A stretch of DNA of 64,000 bases from Georgenia thermotolerans (GTDB lineage Bacteria; Actinomycetota; Actinomycetes; Actinomycetales; Actinomycetaceae). The stretch lies in contig NZ_VUKF01000024.1 of NCBI RefSeq assembly GCF_009193185.1, positions 1 through 64,000 of the forward strand. The letters are read 5' to 3'. Both the position numbers and the translations under genes were made by a program. The notes beneath the pieces were generated by a model. It saw nothing but the letters and a program-made list of their open reading frames with translations. It was not told the DNA's origin and did not search any database. This document shows positions 1 to 6,973 of the stretch, piece after piece. Positions within the stretch are counted from its first letter, which is position 1. Each line of letters opens with the position of its first letter.

Positions 1-70
1 ATCGTTCGACTTGCATGTGTTAAGCACGCCGCCAGCGTTCGTCCTGAGCCAGGATCAAACTCTCCGTAAA
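1..70 (-). rRNA. rrs: 16S ribosomal RNA, 5' end only
   Basis: On the minus strand this reads the conserved start of bacterial 16S rRNA: GAGTTTGATCCTGGCTCAG, then GACGAACGCTGGCGGCG and the ACACATGCAAGTCGAACG stretch. The rest of the gene lies beyond the left edge. The mature 5' end is placed near position 70 by analogy with other Gram-positive 16S genes and is approximate. Confidence 0.97.
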
Positions 71-372
71 AAAATGCTGCCAAACCGGCCCCGAAGAACC
101 GGCGACAAACCATACGAAGACAAACCCCACGAGAACGCGGGGCCAATCCATGGCATCACACCCCCCACCCGACGAGGCAGGCAAGGGAGCGTGTAACCAA
201 AACAAAACAAAACCCGCGAACACCACCACACCAAACCAAACCGGCCGGCACGACGACGCCCACGAATCCATATGGCATCAAAAACTTGGCACACTGTTGA
301 GTTCTCAAAGAACAGACACACACCATCAGCAGCCAGGAACCCAGTTCCCAACCCCTCCGGGGCAACCTCTCA
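71..372 (-). other. Transcribed 16S rRNA leader
   Basis: About 300 nt between the proximal rrn promoter and the 16S 5' end. It holds the conserved boxA-like leader element and A/C-rich sequence with a skewed composition unlike the neighbouring coding DNA. Open frames here are short and not credible as genes. It is presumably removed during rRNA processing. Confidence 0.8.
286..314 (-). promoter_or_regulatory. rrn leader box (boxA-like antitermination site)
   Basis: The minus strand reads GTTCTTTGAGAACTCAACAG followed by TGTGCCAA, the leader motif found upstream of 16S genes in many actinomycetes. The core GTTCTTTGAGAAC (301-313) is an inverted repeat with 5-bp arms. Such elements bind the Nus antitermination complex in other bacteria; that role is inferred here. 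Confidence 0.8.
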
Positions 373-401
373 ATCTTAACCAACCCGGCCCGGCCTGTCA
401 A
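373..401 (-). promoter_or_regulatory. Proximal rrn promoter
   Basis: Minus-strand -35 TTGACA (396-401) and -10 TAAGAT (373-378) with a 17-bp spacer, a near-consensus housekeeping promoter. A perfect 7-bp-arm inverted repeat, GCCACTCTGAGTGGC (405-419), sits immediately upstream of the -35 box. Confidence 0.85.
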
Positions 402-552
402 CCCGCCACTCTGAGTGGCGAACCATCACGCACTGGTTCCGAACTGGCCACCCCACCAGCAGGCACGGCAACGCCATGACCACTGAATCCGGGGGCTTCC
501 CGCGGGACCGGCCACCATCTCGGTGTCCGTGCCTCCCTGGCGGGACTCCGAA

Positions 553-582
553 ATATTAGGCAGACCCCGAACCGACGGTCAA
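553..582 (-). promoter_or_regulatory. Distal rrn promoter
   Basis: Minus-strand -35 TTGACC (577-582) and -10 TAATAT (553-558) with an 18-bp spacer, about 180 bp upstream of the proximal promoter. Tandem promoters are usual for rRNA operons. Confidence 0.7.
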
Positions 583-657
583 ACCACCGACGCATGGCCT
601 GCGTCACAGCACATCTGGCCCCGGCCTGGGGCTGCCAGGGGGGGGCACCGCCAGAGG

Positions 658-688
658 GCTGCCGGGGTCGGCCGCACGCCCCGGCAGC
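658..688 (-). terminator. Hairpin terminator after the lipoyl-domain gene
   Basis: GCTGCCGGGG (658-667) pairs perfectly with CCCCGGCAGC (679-688) around an 11-nt loop. It starts 9 bp past the stop codon of the lipoyl-domain gene. There is no T-run, as is common for GC-rich actinobacterial terminators. It would separate the dehydrogenase operon from the rrn promoters. Confidence 0.7.
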
Positions 689-696
689 CTCGGCGT

Positions 697-930
697 CTAC
701 TCGATGCGGGCGATGGGCGACCCCTGCCGGATCTCGTCTCCCTCGCCGACGAGGAGGTGGATGGTGCCCCCGCCGGGCGCCGTCACCTCGGCATCCACCT
801 TGTCCACCTGGACGTCGGCGAGGAGCTGGCCGGCCGCGACGGTCTCGCCGTCGGCGACGTACCAGGTGGCCAAGAGGCCCTCGACGTCGGGCCGGGTCTC
901 GTCGAGCGCCGGGAAGGGCACCTCCGTCAT
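697..930 (-). CDS. Stand-alone lipoyl-domain protein
   Basis: A 77-residue protein that is only a lipoyl/biotinyl attachment domain. The VDKVDAEV hairpin with the modifiable lysine and the downstream APGGGTI turn are present. In 2-oxoacid dehydrogenases this swinging arm belongs to E2 and carries the acyl group from E1. Here it ends without a linker, subunit-binding domain or acyltransferase domain, and a hairpin follows directly. The start ATG overlaps the E1beta stop by 4 bp (ATGA), so it is translationally coupled to E1beta. No E2 catalytic core or E3 gene is visible nearby. It must either borrow an E2 core encoded elsewhere or serve an unusual complex. The domain call is secure; its partner is unknown. 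Confidence 0.85.
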   Translation of the reverse strand: MTEVPFPALDETRPDVEGLLATWYVADGETVAAGQLLADVQVDKVDAEVTAPGGGTIHLLVGEGDEIRQGSPIARIE

Positions 931-1967
931 TCTAGGACCTTCCTGATGGCGGCCTCGATGCGGTCGTGGCGGGGCAGGACGGCGTACTCGAGGTTGTGCG
1001 CGTACGGGATGGGGACGTCGGGCATCGTGACGCGCTGGACGGGCGCCCGCAGGAGCGTCGGGTCCTCGTCCACGACGGTGGCCGCGACCTCCCCGGAGAG
1101 CCCGAAGGAGTGGTAGTCCTCGTCCACGACGACCAGCCGGCCGGTCTTGCCGACCGACTCCAGGATCGCCGCCCGGTCCAGTGGCACGAGCGAGCGCAGG
1201 TCGATGACCTCGGCGTCGATCCCTTCGCCCGCCAGCTTGTCGGCGACGTCGAGCGCGTGGTGGACCGAGAGCGAAAGGGTCACGACCGAGACGTCCGTGC
1301 CCGCCCGCGCGGTGCGGGCCTTGCCGATGGGCACGAGGTACTCCCCCTCGGGCACGACGTCAACGGAGCGGCGGTTCTTGGCCATCCACGGCAGGCCCAT
1401 GACGCCCTTGTGGAACATGTAGACCACCGGGGAGTCGTCGCGGATGGCCGCGGTCATCAGCCCCTTGGCGTCGGCGGGCGTGGCGGGCACGACGACCTTC
1501 ATGCCGGGCAGGTGGGCGAAGGTGCCCCACAGGGTCTGGGAGTGCTGGCCGCCGTCGGAGTAGCCGCCGCCGACCGCGGTGGTGAGCACCATCGGCACAG
1601 TGACGTTGCCGCCGGAGAAGTAGTGGATCTTCGCCATGTGGTTGTAGATCTGGTCCAGGCACACGCCCATGAAGTCGGCGAACATGAGCTCCGCGATGGG
1701 ACGCATCCCCTCGGTGGCGGCGCCGACGGCCATGCCGATGAACGCCGTCTCGGAGATCGGGGTGTCGATGACCCGGTCCTTGCCGAAGCGCTCCTGCAGG
1801 CCGGTGGTGGAGGAGAAGATCCCGCCGTAGGGGCCTACGTCCTCCCCCAGGTAGATGACGGCAGGGTCACGCTCCATCTCCTGCGCGATGGCCTCGACCA
1901 TCGCCTTGGAGGTGTTGAGGCGCCGTCCGGTCTCGGGCGCCTGGTTGCGGGTGTCGGTCTGGGTCAT
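927..1967 (-). CDS. 2-oxoacid (acetoin-type) dehydrogenase E1 component, beta subunit
   Basis: 346 residues, the usual size for a separate E1beta. With E1alpha it performs thiamine-diphosphate-dependent decarboxylation of a 2-oxoacid, or cleavage of acetoin, and passes the acyl group to a lipoyl domain. Family features include LGEDVGPYGGIF near the N-terminus, the DTPISE motif, the GGGYSDGGQHSQT stretch and the C-terminal transketolase-type domain (EVIDLRSLVPLD, VVVDED). ATG at 1967 is preceded by GGAGG at good spacing and overlaps the E1alpha stop by 4 bp. The 3' end overlaps the lipoyl-domain gene by 4 bp. The exact substrate (acetoin, pyruvate or a branched-chain oxoacid) cannot be decided from sequence alone. 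Confidence 0.92.
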   Translation of the reverse strand: MTQTDTRNQAPETGRRLNTSKAMVEAIAQEMERDPAVIYLGEDVGPYGGIFSSTTGLQERFGKDRVIDTPISETAFIGMAVGAATEGMRPIAELMFADFMGVCLDQIYNHMAKIHYFSGGNVTVPMVLTTAVGGGYSDGGQHSQTLWGTFAHLPGMKVVVPATPADAKGLMTAAIRDDSPVVYMFHKGVMGLPWMAKNRRSVDVVPEGEYLVPIGKARTARAGTDVSVVTLSLSVHHALDVADKLAGEGIDAEVIDLRSLVPLDRAAILESVGKTGRLVVVDEDYHSFGLSGEVAATVVDEDPTLLRAPVQRVTMPDVPIPYAHNLEYAVLPRHDRIEAAIRKVLE

Positions 1968-3022
1968 CGTCCTGCCTCCTCGGCGAACACGTGGTGGAGG
2001 ACCTCCGCGGGGTCCGGGAGCGGGCTGTCCTTGGCGAAGCGGACGGCGTCCTCGACGCGCTCGGAGGCCTCCGCGCGGATGCGCTCGACCGCGGCGTCGT
2101 CGACGATCCCGGCCTCCCGCAGGCGGGCCTCGTACCGGGGCAACGGGTCCAGGGTCGCGACGGTGGCCAGCTCGGGGCGGTAGCCCTGGGCGTCGCCCTC
2201 GAAGTGGCCCCACATGCGCAGGGTGCGCACCTCGATGAGGGTGGGCCCCTCGCCGGCCCGGGCGCGGCGCACGGCACGCTCGGCGGCCGCGTAGACGGCC
2301 TCGACGTCGTTGTCCTCCACCCGCTCGCCGGGCATGCCGTAGCCGGCGGCGCGCGCGGCGTTGGAGGTGACGGCGGTGGAGGCCGACCGCGGCACGGAGA
2401 TGCCCCACTCGTTGTCCTCCACGACGAAGACCACCGGCAGCTTCCACAGCGCCGCCAGGTTGAGCGACTCGTGGAAGGCGCCCTGGTTGGCGGCGCCCTC
2501 GCCGGTGACCGCCACGGCGACGGCGTCGGTGCCGGCGCGCCTGAAGGCGAGGGCCGCGCCCAGCGCGGGCGGGTAGCCCTCGGCGATGATGCCCGAGCAG
2601 GAGAAGTGCACCGCCGGGTCGAACAGGTGCATGTGGCCGCCGCGTCCGCGCCCCAGGCCGGTGGCGCGGCCGAAGATCTCGGCGGTCATCTTGCGCATGT
2701 CCACGCCGTGGGCGACGGCGAAGTGGTGCGGGCGGTGGGTGGCGGTGACGGCGTCGTCGGCGGTGAGGTGGGCGCACACGCCGGCGGCCACCGGCTCCTG
2801 GCCGGCGGACAGGTGCATCTCGCCGGGGATCAGGCCCTTGCCGATGTCGAAGCCGGGGCCCTTGTCCGCGTGGTACTCCCGGAGGATGGCCTCCTCGAAG
2901 GTGCGGCTGAGGACCATGGTGGCGAACAGGTTGCGGCGGACGTCGTCGGGCAGGTGCTGACCGGGCGCCTGGGCCTCGGTCGGTTCGGGGACGGGTGCGG
3001 GTTGGGAGAGTGAGGTCGACAC
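1964..3022 (-). CDS. 2-oxoacid (acetoin-type) dehydrogenase E1 component, alpha subunit
   Basis: 352 residues. The thiamine-diphosphate motif runs from GEGAANQGAF to VVEDN, and GRGGHMHLFD and HRPHHFAVAHG are typical of the AcoA/PdhA family. It forms the E1 heterotetramer with the downstream beta subunit. The start is GTG at 3022 with GGAGG 4 nt upstream. It is the second gene of a minus-strand group IclR, E1alpha, E1beta, lipoyl protein. The 87-bp gap to IclR may hold its own promoter. An IclR regulator and the lack of pdh-type E2/E3 genes favour a catabolic (acetoin-like) role, but that is inference. Confidence 0.92.
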   Translation of the reverse strand: MSTSLSQPAPVPEPTEAQAPGQHLPDDVRRNLFATMVLSRTFEEAILREYHADKGPGFDIGKGLIPGEMHLSAGQEPVAAGVCAHLTADDAVTATHRPHHFAVAHGVDMRKMTAEIFGRATGLGRGRGGHMHLFDPAVHFSCSGIIAEGYPPALGAALAFRRAGTDAVAVAVTGEGAANQGAFHESLNLAALWKLPVVFVVEDNEWGISVPRSASTAVTSNAARAAGYGMPGERVEDNDVEAVYAAAERAVRRARAGEGPTLIEVRTLRMWGHFEGDAQGYRPELATVATLDPLPRYEARLREAGIVDDAAVERIRAEASERVEDAVRFAKDSPLPDPAEVLHHVFAEEAGR

Positions 3023-3094
3023 GGTGCCTCCATTGGCTTGATGTCCGTGCGGCCACTGTCGGCCGGGGCCGCGGCGCCCGGCAACGGCGAAGTT

Positions 3095-3109
3095 TTCAGA
3101 TGGTGAGAA
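3095..3109. promoter_or_regulatory. Possible IclR operator upstream of E1alpha
   Basis: The short dyad TTC-N9-GAA (3095-3097 and 3107-3109) lies in the only gap between the IclR gene and the E1alpha gene. IclR proteins bind short dyads of this size. Short arms make chance occurrence quite possible. Confidence 0.25.
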
Positions 3110-3841
3110 TCAGGTGGTCCCGGCCAGCGCCAGCAGCCGGGCGGCCCGGCGCAGCGCGTCGGGGCGCCCGAGGACCGCTCGCGCGCGGGCGGCGGGGACG
3201 GAGACGGCGACGGCGCCGGTCACGGCGCCGGTGGGCAGCGGCATGGCGGCGCACACGGTGCCCAGGGCGTACTCCTCGCGGTCCAGCACGAGCTCACCGC
3301 CCGCCGTCAGCTCGCGCAGCGCGCGCCGGTCGGTGACGGTGTGCGGGGTGAGGTCGAGCAGCGGGTGGGCGTGGAGGTAGTCGCGCCGGTCCGCCTCTGG
3401 CAGCGCGGCGAGCACGGCCTTGCCGACGGCGGTGGCGTGCGCCGCCTCGTGGACGCCGACCCACAGGTCGGTGCGGGGCGCGGCGGGGCTGTCGACGATG
3501 TCGACGACGTGGATCTCGCCGTCGTCCAGGACGGCGAGATAGGCCGCGGCCCCCAGGTCGTCGTGGAGCTGCCGCAGCACCCGGCGGGTCCGGTGCGGGC
3601 TCGGCGCGGGCCGGGGCGTCGCGGCGAGCGCGTCCAGGTGGTCCCCGAGCACGTAGCCCTCGCCGGTGCGCTCGAGGTAGCCCTCGTGCACCAGGGTGCG
3701 CAGCAGGTGGTAGGTGGTGCCCAGCGGCAGGCCGGTGAGGTGGGCGAGCCGCTTGGCCGGCACGGGGGTGCCGCACGCGCCGACGGCGTCGAGCAGGGTC
3801 AGCGCGCGGACCACGGAGTTGATCAGGGTCGGCTGCGTCAT
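3110..3841 (-). CDS. IclR-family transcriptional regulator
   Basis: 243 residues from the ATG at 3841. This start has GGAGGAGG just upstream and gives the standard IclR length; an upstream in-frame ATG at 3928 would run into the divergent TetR start. Residues 5-65 form the winged helix (SVVRALTLLDAVG, LPLGTTYHLLRTL). The C-terminal effector domain contains HATAVGKAVLAALP and the closing GAVAVSVPAAR strand. It lies head-to-tail upstream of the E1/lipoyl operon and probably senses its substrate or a related small acid. Whether it activates or represses is not evident. Confidence 0.88.
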   Translation of the reverse strand: MTQPTLINSVVRALTLLDAVGACGTPVPAKRLAHLTGLPLGTTYHLLRTLVHEGYLERTGEGYVLGDHLDALAATPRPAPSPHRTRRVLRQLHDDLGAAAYLAVLDDGEIHVVDIVDSPAAPRTDLWVGVHEAAHATAVGKAVLAALPEADRRDYLHAHPLLDLTPHTVTDRRALRELTAGGELVLDREEYALGTVCAAMPLPTGAVTGAVAVSVPAARARAVLGRPDALRRAARLLALAGTT

Positions 3842-3913
3842 CGGGGCCTCCTCCGGCCCAGCGTAGGGCGCATCCGCGGCGGCGGAGCCCTGTCGCGGCG
3901 CCCACTTTCGCGT

Positions 3914-3919
3914 TAGTCT
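3914..3919 (+). promoter_or_regulatory. -10 box of a leaderless TetR transcript
   Basis: TAGTCT followed by 7 nt and then the TetR ATG. No convincing Shine-Dalgarno precedes the ATG. Flanking CACTTTC (3903-3909) and GAAAGGTG (3930-3937) form an imperfect dyad around the box that could be an autoregulatory operator. Confidence 0.5.
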
Positions 3920-3926
3920 CGTTGAC

Positions 3927-4517
3927 ATGAAAGGTGGTCCGTCCCGGGCCTACCGCATGGCCGCCCGCGCCGAGTCGACGGCGGCCACTGGCGAGCGCAT
4001 CCTCGCCGCTTCCCTGGAGCTGTTCTGGGAGCGCCCGACCGACCAGATCTCCCTCGTCGACGTCGCCGCGCGCGCCGGGGTCAGCGTGCAGACGGTCATC
4101 CGCCGCTTCGGCGGCAAGGAGGGGCTGTTCGCCGCGGTGGCCGAGCGGGAGCGCCGGCGCATCGTCGCCCAGCGCGACGAGGCCCCGGCCGGAGACCTGG
4201 TCCGGGCGGTCGAGGTCCTGTTCGACCACTACGAGGACGTCGGCGACAAGGTCCTGCGCCTGCTCGAGGAGGCACCGCGCGTCCCCGGGCTGCGTGCCGT
4301 CGTCGAGGAGGGACGCTGTTATCACCGCGCCTGGTGCGCGCGGGTGTTCGCCCCGGCCCTGACCGGCCGGCACGGGACCGACCGCGACCGGCGGCTGGCC
4401 CAGCTCGTCGCCGTGTGCGACGTCTACGTGTGGAAGCTGTTGCGCCGCGACGCGGGGCTGAGCCGCCGCCAGGCCCAGCTCGCCGTCGTGGAGCTGCTCG
4501 AGCCCCTCCTGGAGTGA
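3927..4517 (+). CDS. TetR-family transcriptional regulator
   Basis: 196 residues. The N-terminal helix-turn-helix spans about residues 20-65 (GERILAASLELF, ISLVDVAARAGVSVQTVIRRFGGKEGLF). The C-terminal ligand domain is divergent. Its stop codon overlaps the start of the glycosyltransferase gene (TGATG), so the two are co-transcribed and translationally coupled. It most likely represses its own operon and is relieved by a small molecule that the glycosyltransferase modifies. The ligand is unknown. Confidence 0.9.
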   Translation: MKGGPSRAYRMAARAESTAATGERILAASLELFWERPTDQISLVDVAARAGVSVQTVIRRFGGKEGLFAAVAERERRRIVAQRDEAPAGDLVRAVEVLFDHYEDVGDKVLRLLEEAPRVPGLRAVVEEGRCYHRAWCARVFAPALTGRHGTDRDRRLAQLVAVCDVYVWKLLRRDAGLSRRQAQLAVVELLEPLLE

Positions 4518-5761
4518 TGGCCATGGCCCACGTCCTCGCGTACACCTCGCCCGCCCGCGGGCACCTCTTCCCGCTCGTCCCCGTGCTCGACGAGCTCCGG
4601 CGCCGCGGCCACACCGTCTCCGTCCGCACCCTGGCGGCGGAGGTCGACGCGCTGCGCGCCCGCGGCATGGCGGCCACGGCGCTCGGCCCGGCCGTCGAGG
4701 CCATGGCGCTGAGCGACTGGCGCGGGCGGGGTGCGCGCGACAGCCTGCGCCGCAGCGTGGGCACCTTCGCCGGCCGGGCCCCGCTCGACGCCGCCGACCT
4801 GGGCGCCGCGATCGACCGGGACCGTCCCGACGCCGTGCTCGTCGACATCAACGCCTGGGGTGCCATGGCGGCCGCCGAGGCCTGGGGCGGTGCGTGGGCG
4901 GCCTACTGCCCCTTCCCGTTGCCGCTGAGCTCGGCGGACGCCCCGCCGTTCGGGCCCGGGCTGCCGCCCGCCCGCGGGCCGCTCGGCCGGCTGCGCGACC
5001 GGCTCGTCCGGCCGCTCGTCATGGGCACCATCGCGCGCACCACCCTGCCCCCGCTGAACGCGGTGCGGGCCGGCGTCGGCGTGCCCCCGCTGGCCTCGGC
5101 GGACGACATCTACCTCGCCCCGCCCCTGCTGCTGGCCATGACCGCCGAGCCGTTCGAGTACCCGCGGCGCGACTGGCCCTCCGGCGTCGTGCTGGTCGGC
5201 CCGTGCGACTGGGACCCACCCGCCGCGGCGCCGGCCTGGCTCGCGGAGGTCCGCCGCCCGCTCGTGCTCGTCACCACGTCCTCGGAGTTCCAGGACGACG
5301 GCGCGCTGGTCCGCGTCGCGCTCGAGGCCCTGGCGGACGAGCCGGTCACCGTCGTCGCCACGGTGCCCGCGGGCGACCCGGCCGACTTCGCCGTCCCGCC
5401 CAACGCGCGCGTCGAACGCTTCGTGCCGCACGGGCCGCTGCTGGAGCGGGCGGCGTGCGCCCTCACCCACGGCGGCATGGGCGCCACGCAGAAGGCGCTG
5501 GCGCACGGGGTGCCGGTCTGCGTGGTGCCGTTCGGCCGGGACCAGCTCGAGGTCGCGCGGCGGGTGGTGACGTCCGGCGCGGGCACCGCCGTGCGGTCCG
5601 GCCGGCTGACGGCCCCGCGCCTGCGCGCGGCGGTCCGCGAGGCGGCGCGCCGCCGTCGCGAGGCGACCGTCGTCGCCGCCGCCTTCGCGGCCGCCGGCGG
5701 CGGGGCCACCGCGGCCGATGCCCTCGAGGCGCGCCTGCTGGCCACCCGCCGGGCACACTGA
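4517..5761 (+). CDS. Family-1 glycosyltransferase (macrolide/UGT type)
   Basis: 414 residues with the GT-B fold layout. The N-terminal acceptor half begins MAHVLAYTSPARGHLFPLVPVLDELRRRG (first stretch visible at residues 3-20). The C-terminal nucleotide-sugar half carries THGGMGATQKALAHGVPV and PFGRDQLEVARRV, the UGT signature. It should transfer a sugar from an NDP-sugar to a small hydrophobic acceptor. Coupling to a TetR regulator suggests detoxification by glycosylation, as with macrolide glycosyltransferases, or tailoring of a secondary metabolite. ATG at 4517 overlaps the TetR stop by 1 bp and has GGAG just upstream. Confidence 0.88.
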   Translation: MAMAHVLAYTSPARGHLFPLVPVLDELRRRGHTVSVRTLAAEVDALRARGMAATALGPAVEAMALSDWRGRGARDSLRRSVGTFAGRAPLDAADLGAAIDRDRPDAVLVDINAWGAMAAAEAWGGAWAAYCPFPLPLSSADAPPFGPGLPPARGPLGRLRDRLVRPLVMGTIARTTLPPLNAVRAGVGVPPLASADDIYLAPPLLLAMTAEPFEYPRRDWPSGVVLVGPCDWDPPAAAPAWLAEVRRPLVLVTTSSEFQDDGALVRVALEALADEPVTVVATVPAGDPADFAVPPNARVERFVPHGPLLERAACALTHGGMGATQKALAHGVPVCVVPFGRDQLEVARRVVTSGAGTAVRSGRLTAPRLRAAVREAARRRREATVVAAAFAAAGGGATAADALEARLLATRRAH

Positions 5762-5870
5762 GCCCGAGCCGCGTCTCCGCGCGTCCATCGGCCGGGCCGG
5801 GCGGACCGAGTCGCTGCTCACACCCTTGCGCCGGGCGTCCGAAGCCGCCGTTTTTCACGAGGCCCGGGTC

Positions 5871-5876
5871 CATAAT
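5871..5876 (+). promoter_or_regulatory. -10 box before the HNH lipoprotein gene
   Basis: CATAAT lies 6 nt before the GTG start at 5883, inside an A/T-rich island (CATAATTTGA) that contrasts with the surrounding GC-rich DNA. The spacing implies a leaderless mRNA. Confidence 0.55.
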
Positions 5877-5882
5877 TTGACC

Positions 5883-6890
5883 GTGGTGCGCCGTTCCTCC
5901 TTCTCCCCCCGTGCCGGCCTGGTCGGCCTCGTGCTCGCTGCGGCGGTGTCGCTCGGCGGCTGCGGCGGCGGGGCCACCGCCCAGCAGGCCGACCCGGGCA
6001 GCGCAACGGCGACCAGCGCGCCCGCGTCCACCACCGCGCCCGCTCCCGCCCCCCGCACCTCGGCCCCGACGGACCCCGCGGCAGCGCCCACGCCGCCGGC
6101 CGCGGTGGCCGGGTCGGCGATGGCCGCGGCCCAGCAGCTCGAGGTCAAGGGGCGCGCCCCCAAGACCGGCTACGAGCGGGACCTGTTCGGCAGCGGATGG
6201 GTCGACGTCGACCACAACGGCTGCGACACCCGCAACGACATCCTCGCCCGCGACCTCGAGGGTGAGACCTTCAAGCCCGGCACGCGCGACTGCGTCGTGC
6301 TCACCGGCACCCTGGCCGACCCCTACTCGGGCGCGACGATCGCGTTCGTGCGCGGCAACGGCACGTCCAACGACGTGCAGATCGACCACGTGGTGGCCCT
6401 CAGCGACGCCTGGCAGAAGGGCGCACAGGGGTGGGACGGGGGCACGCGGGTGGCCTTCGCCAACGACCCGCGCAACCTCCTCGCCGTCGACGGCCCGCTC
6501 AACGGGCAGAAGGGCGACGCCGACGCCGCCACCTGGCTCCCGCCGAACAAGGCCTACCGCTGCGCGTACGTCGCGCGGCAGGTGGGGGTCAAGGCCACCT
6601 ACGGGCTGTGGGTGACCCAGGCGGAGCAGGACGCCATGGTGCGGGTGCTCTCGACGTGCCCGGACCAGCCGCTGCCCGAGGGGTTCGGCGCGGCCGGCTC
6701 GGCACCGGCCGGGGCGGCCGGCCCGGCACCCGCACCGGCGCCGGCCCCGGCTCCGGCCCCCGCGCCGGCGGCCGAGCCCTACGCGAACTGCGCGGCGGCC
6801 CGCGCCGCGGGCGCGGCCCCGGTGCACCGCGGCGATCCGGGGTACGGCGCGCACCTGGACCGCGACGGCGACGGCGTCGGCTGCGAGTGA
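5883..6890 (+). CDS. Secreted lipoprotein with HNH-type nuclease (DUF1524) and excalibur domains
   Basis: 335 residues from GTG 5883 (a second GTG follows directly). Residues 1-27 are a lipoprotein signal ending LGGC with Cys27 as the lipidated residue. A Ser/Thr/Pro/Ala linker leads to a DUF1524/HNH nuclease domain at about residues 85-260, with IDHVVALSDAW, NDPRNLLAVDG and NGQKGDADAATWLPPN carrying the expected His, Asn and metal-binding residues. An Ala-Pro repeat precedes a C-terminal excalibur calcium-binding domain (YANCAAARAAG, DRDGDGVGCE). It is probably a surface-anchored, metal-dependent extracellular nuclease. Related proteins with this architecture are common in actinobacteria. 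The stop codon lies in a 26-bp tandem duplication. Confidence 0.88.
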   Translation: MVRRSSFSPRAGLVGLVLAAAVSLGGCGGGATAQQADPGSATATSAPASTTAPAPAPRTSAPTDPAAAPTPPAAVAGSAMAAAQQLEVKGRAPKTGYERDLFGSGWVDVDHNGCDTRNDILARDLEGETFKPGTRDCVVLTGTLADPYSGATIAFVRGNGTSNDVQIDHVVALSDAWQKGAQGWDGGTRVAFANDPRNLLAVDGPLNGQKGDADAATWLPPNKAYRCAYVARQVGVKATYGLWVTQAEQDAMVRVLSTCPDQPLPEGFGAAGSAPAGAAGPAPAPAPAPAPAPAPAAEPYANCAAARAAGAAPVHRGDPGYGAHLDRDGDGVGCE

Positions 6891-6918
6891 GCGGCGACGG
6901 CGTCGGCTGCGAGTGAGC
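6867..6918 (+). repeat. 26-bp perfect tandem duplication across a stop codon
   Basis: Two identical 26-bp units (6867-6892 and 6893-6918) begin GGCGACGGCGTCGGC and end GCGAGTGAGC. The first encodes the last residues DGVGCE and the TGA stop of the nuclease lipoprotein; the second lies just outside the gene. The copies are identical, so the duplication looks recent. Confidence 0.95.
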
Positions 6919-6973
6919 CACGCCGGGCCGCCGGTGCTTCCGGGGTCCGCCTCCGCCTGCCCGCGCCCGAGGG

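Noticed and set aside
3842-3928. Upstream start for the first IclR gene at 3928
   Set aside because: It overlaps the divergent TetR start and adds 29 unconserved residues; ATG 3841 has GGAGGAGG upstream.
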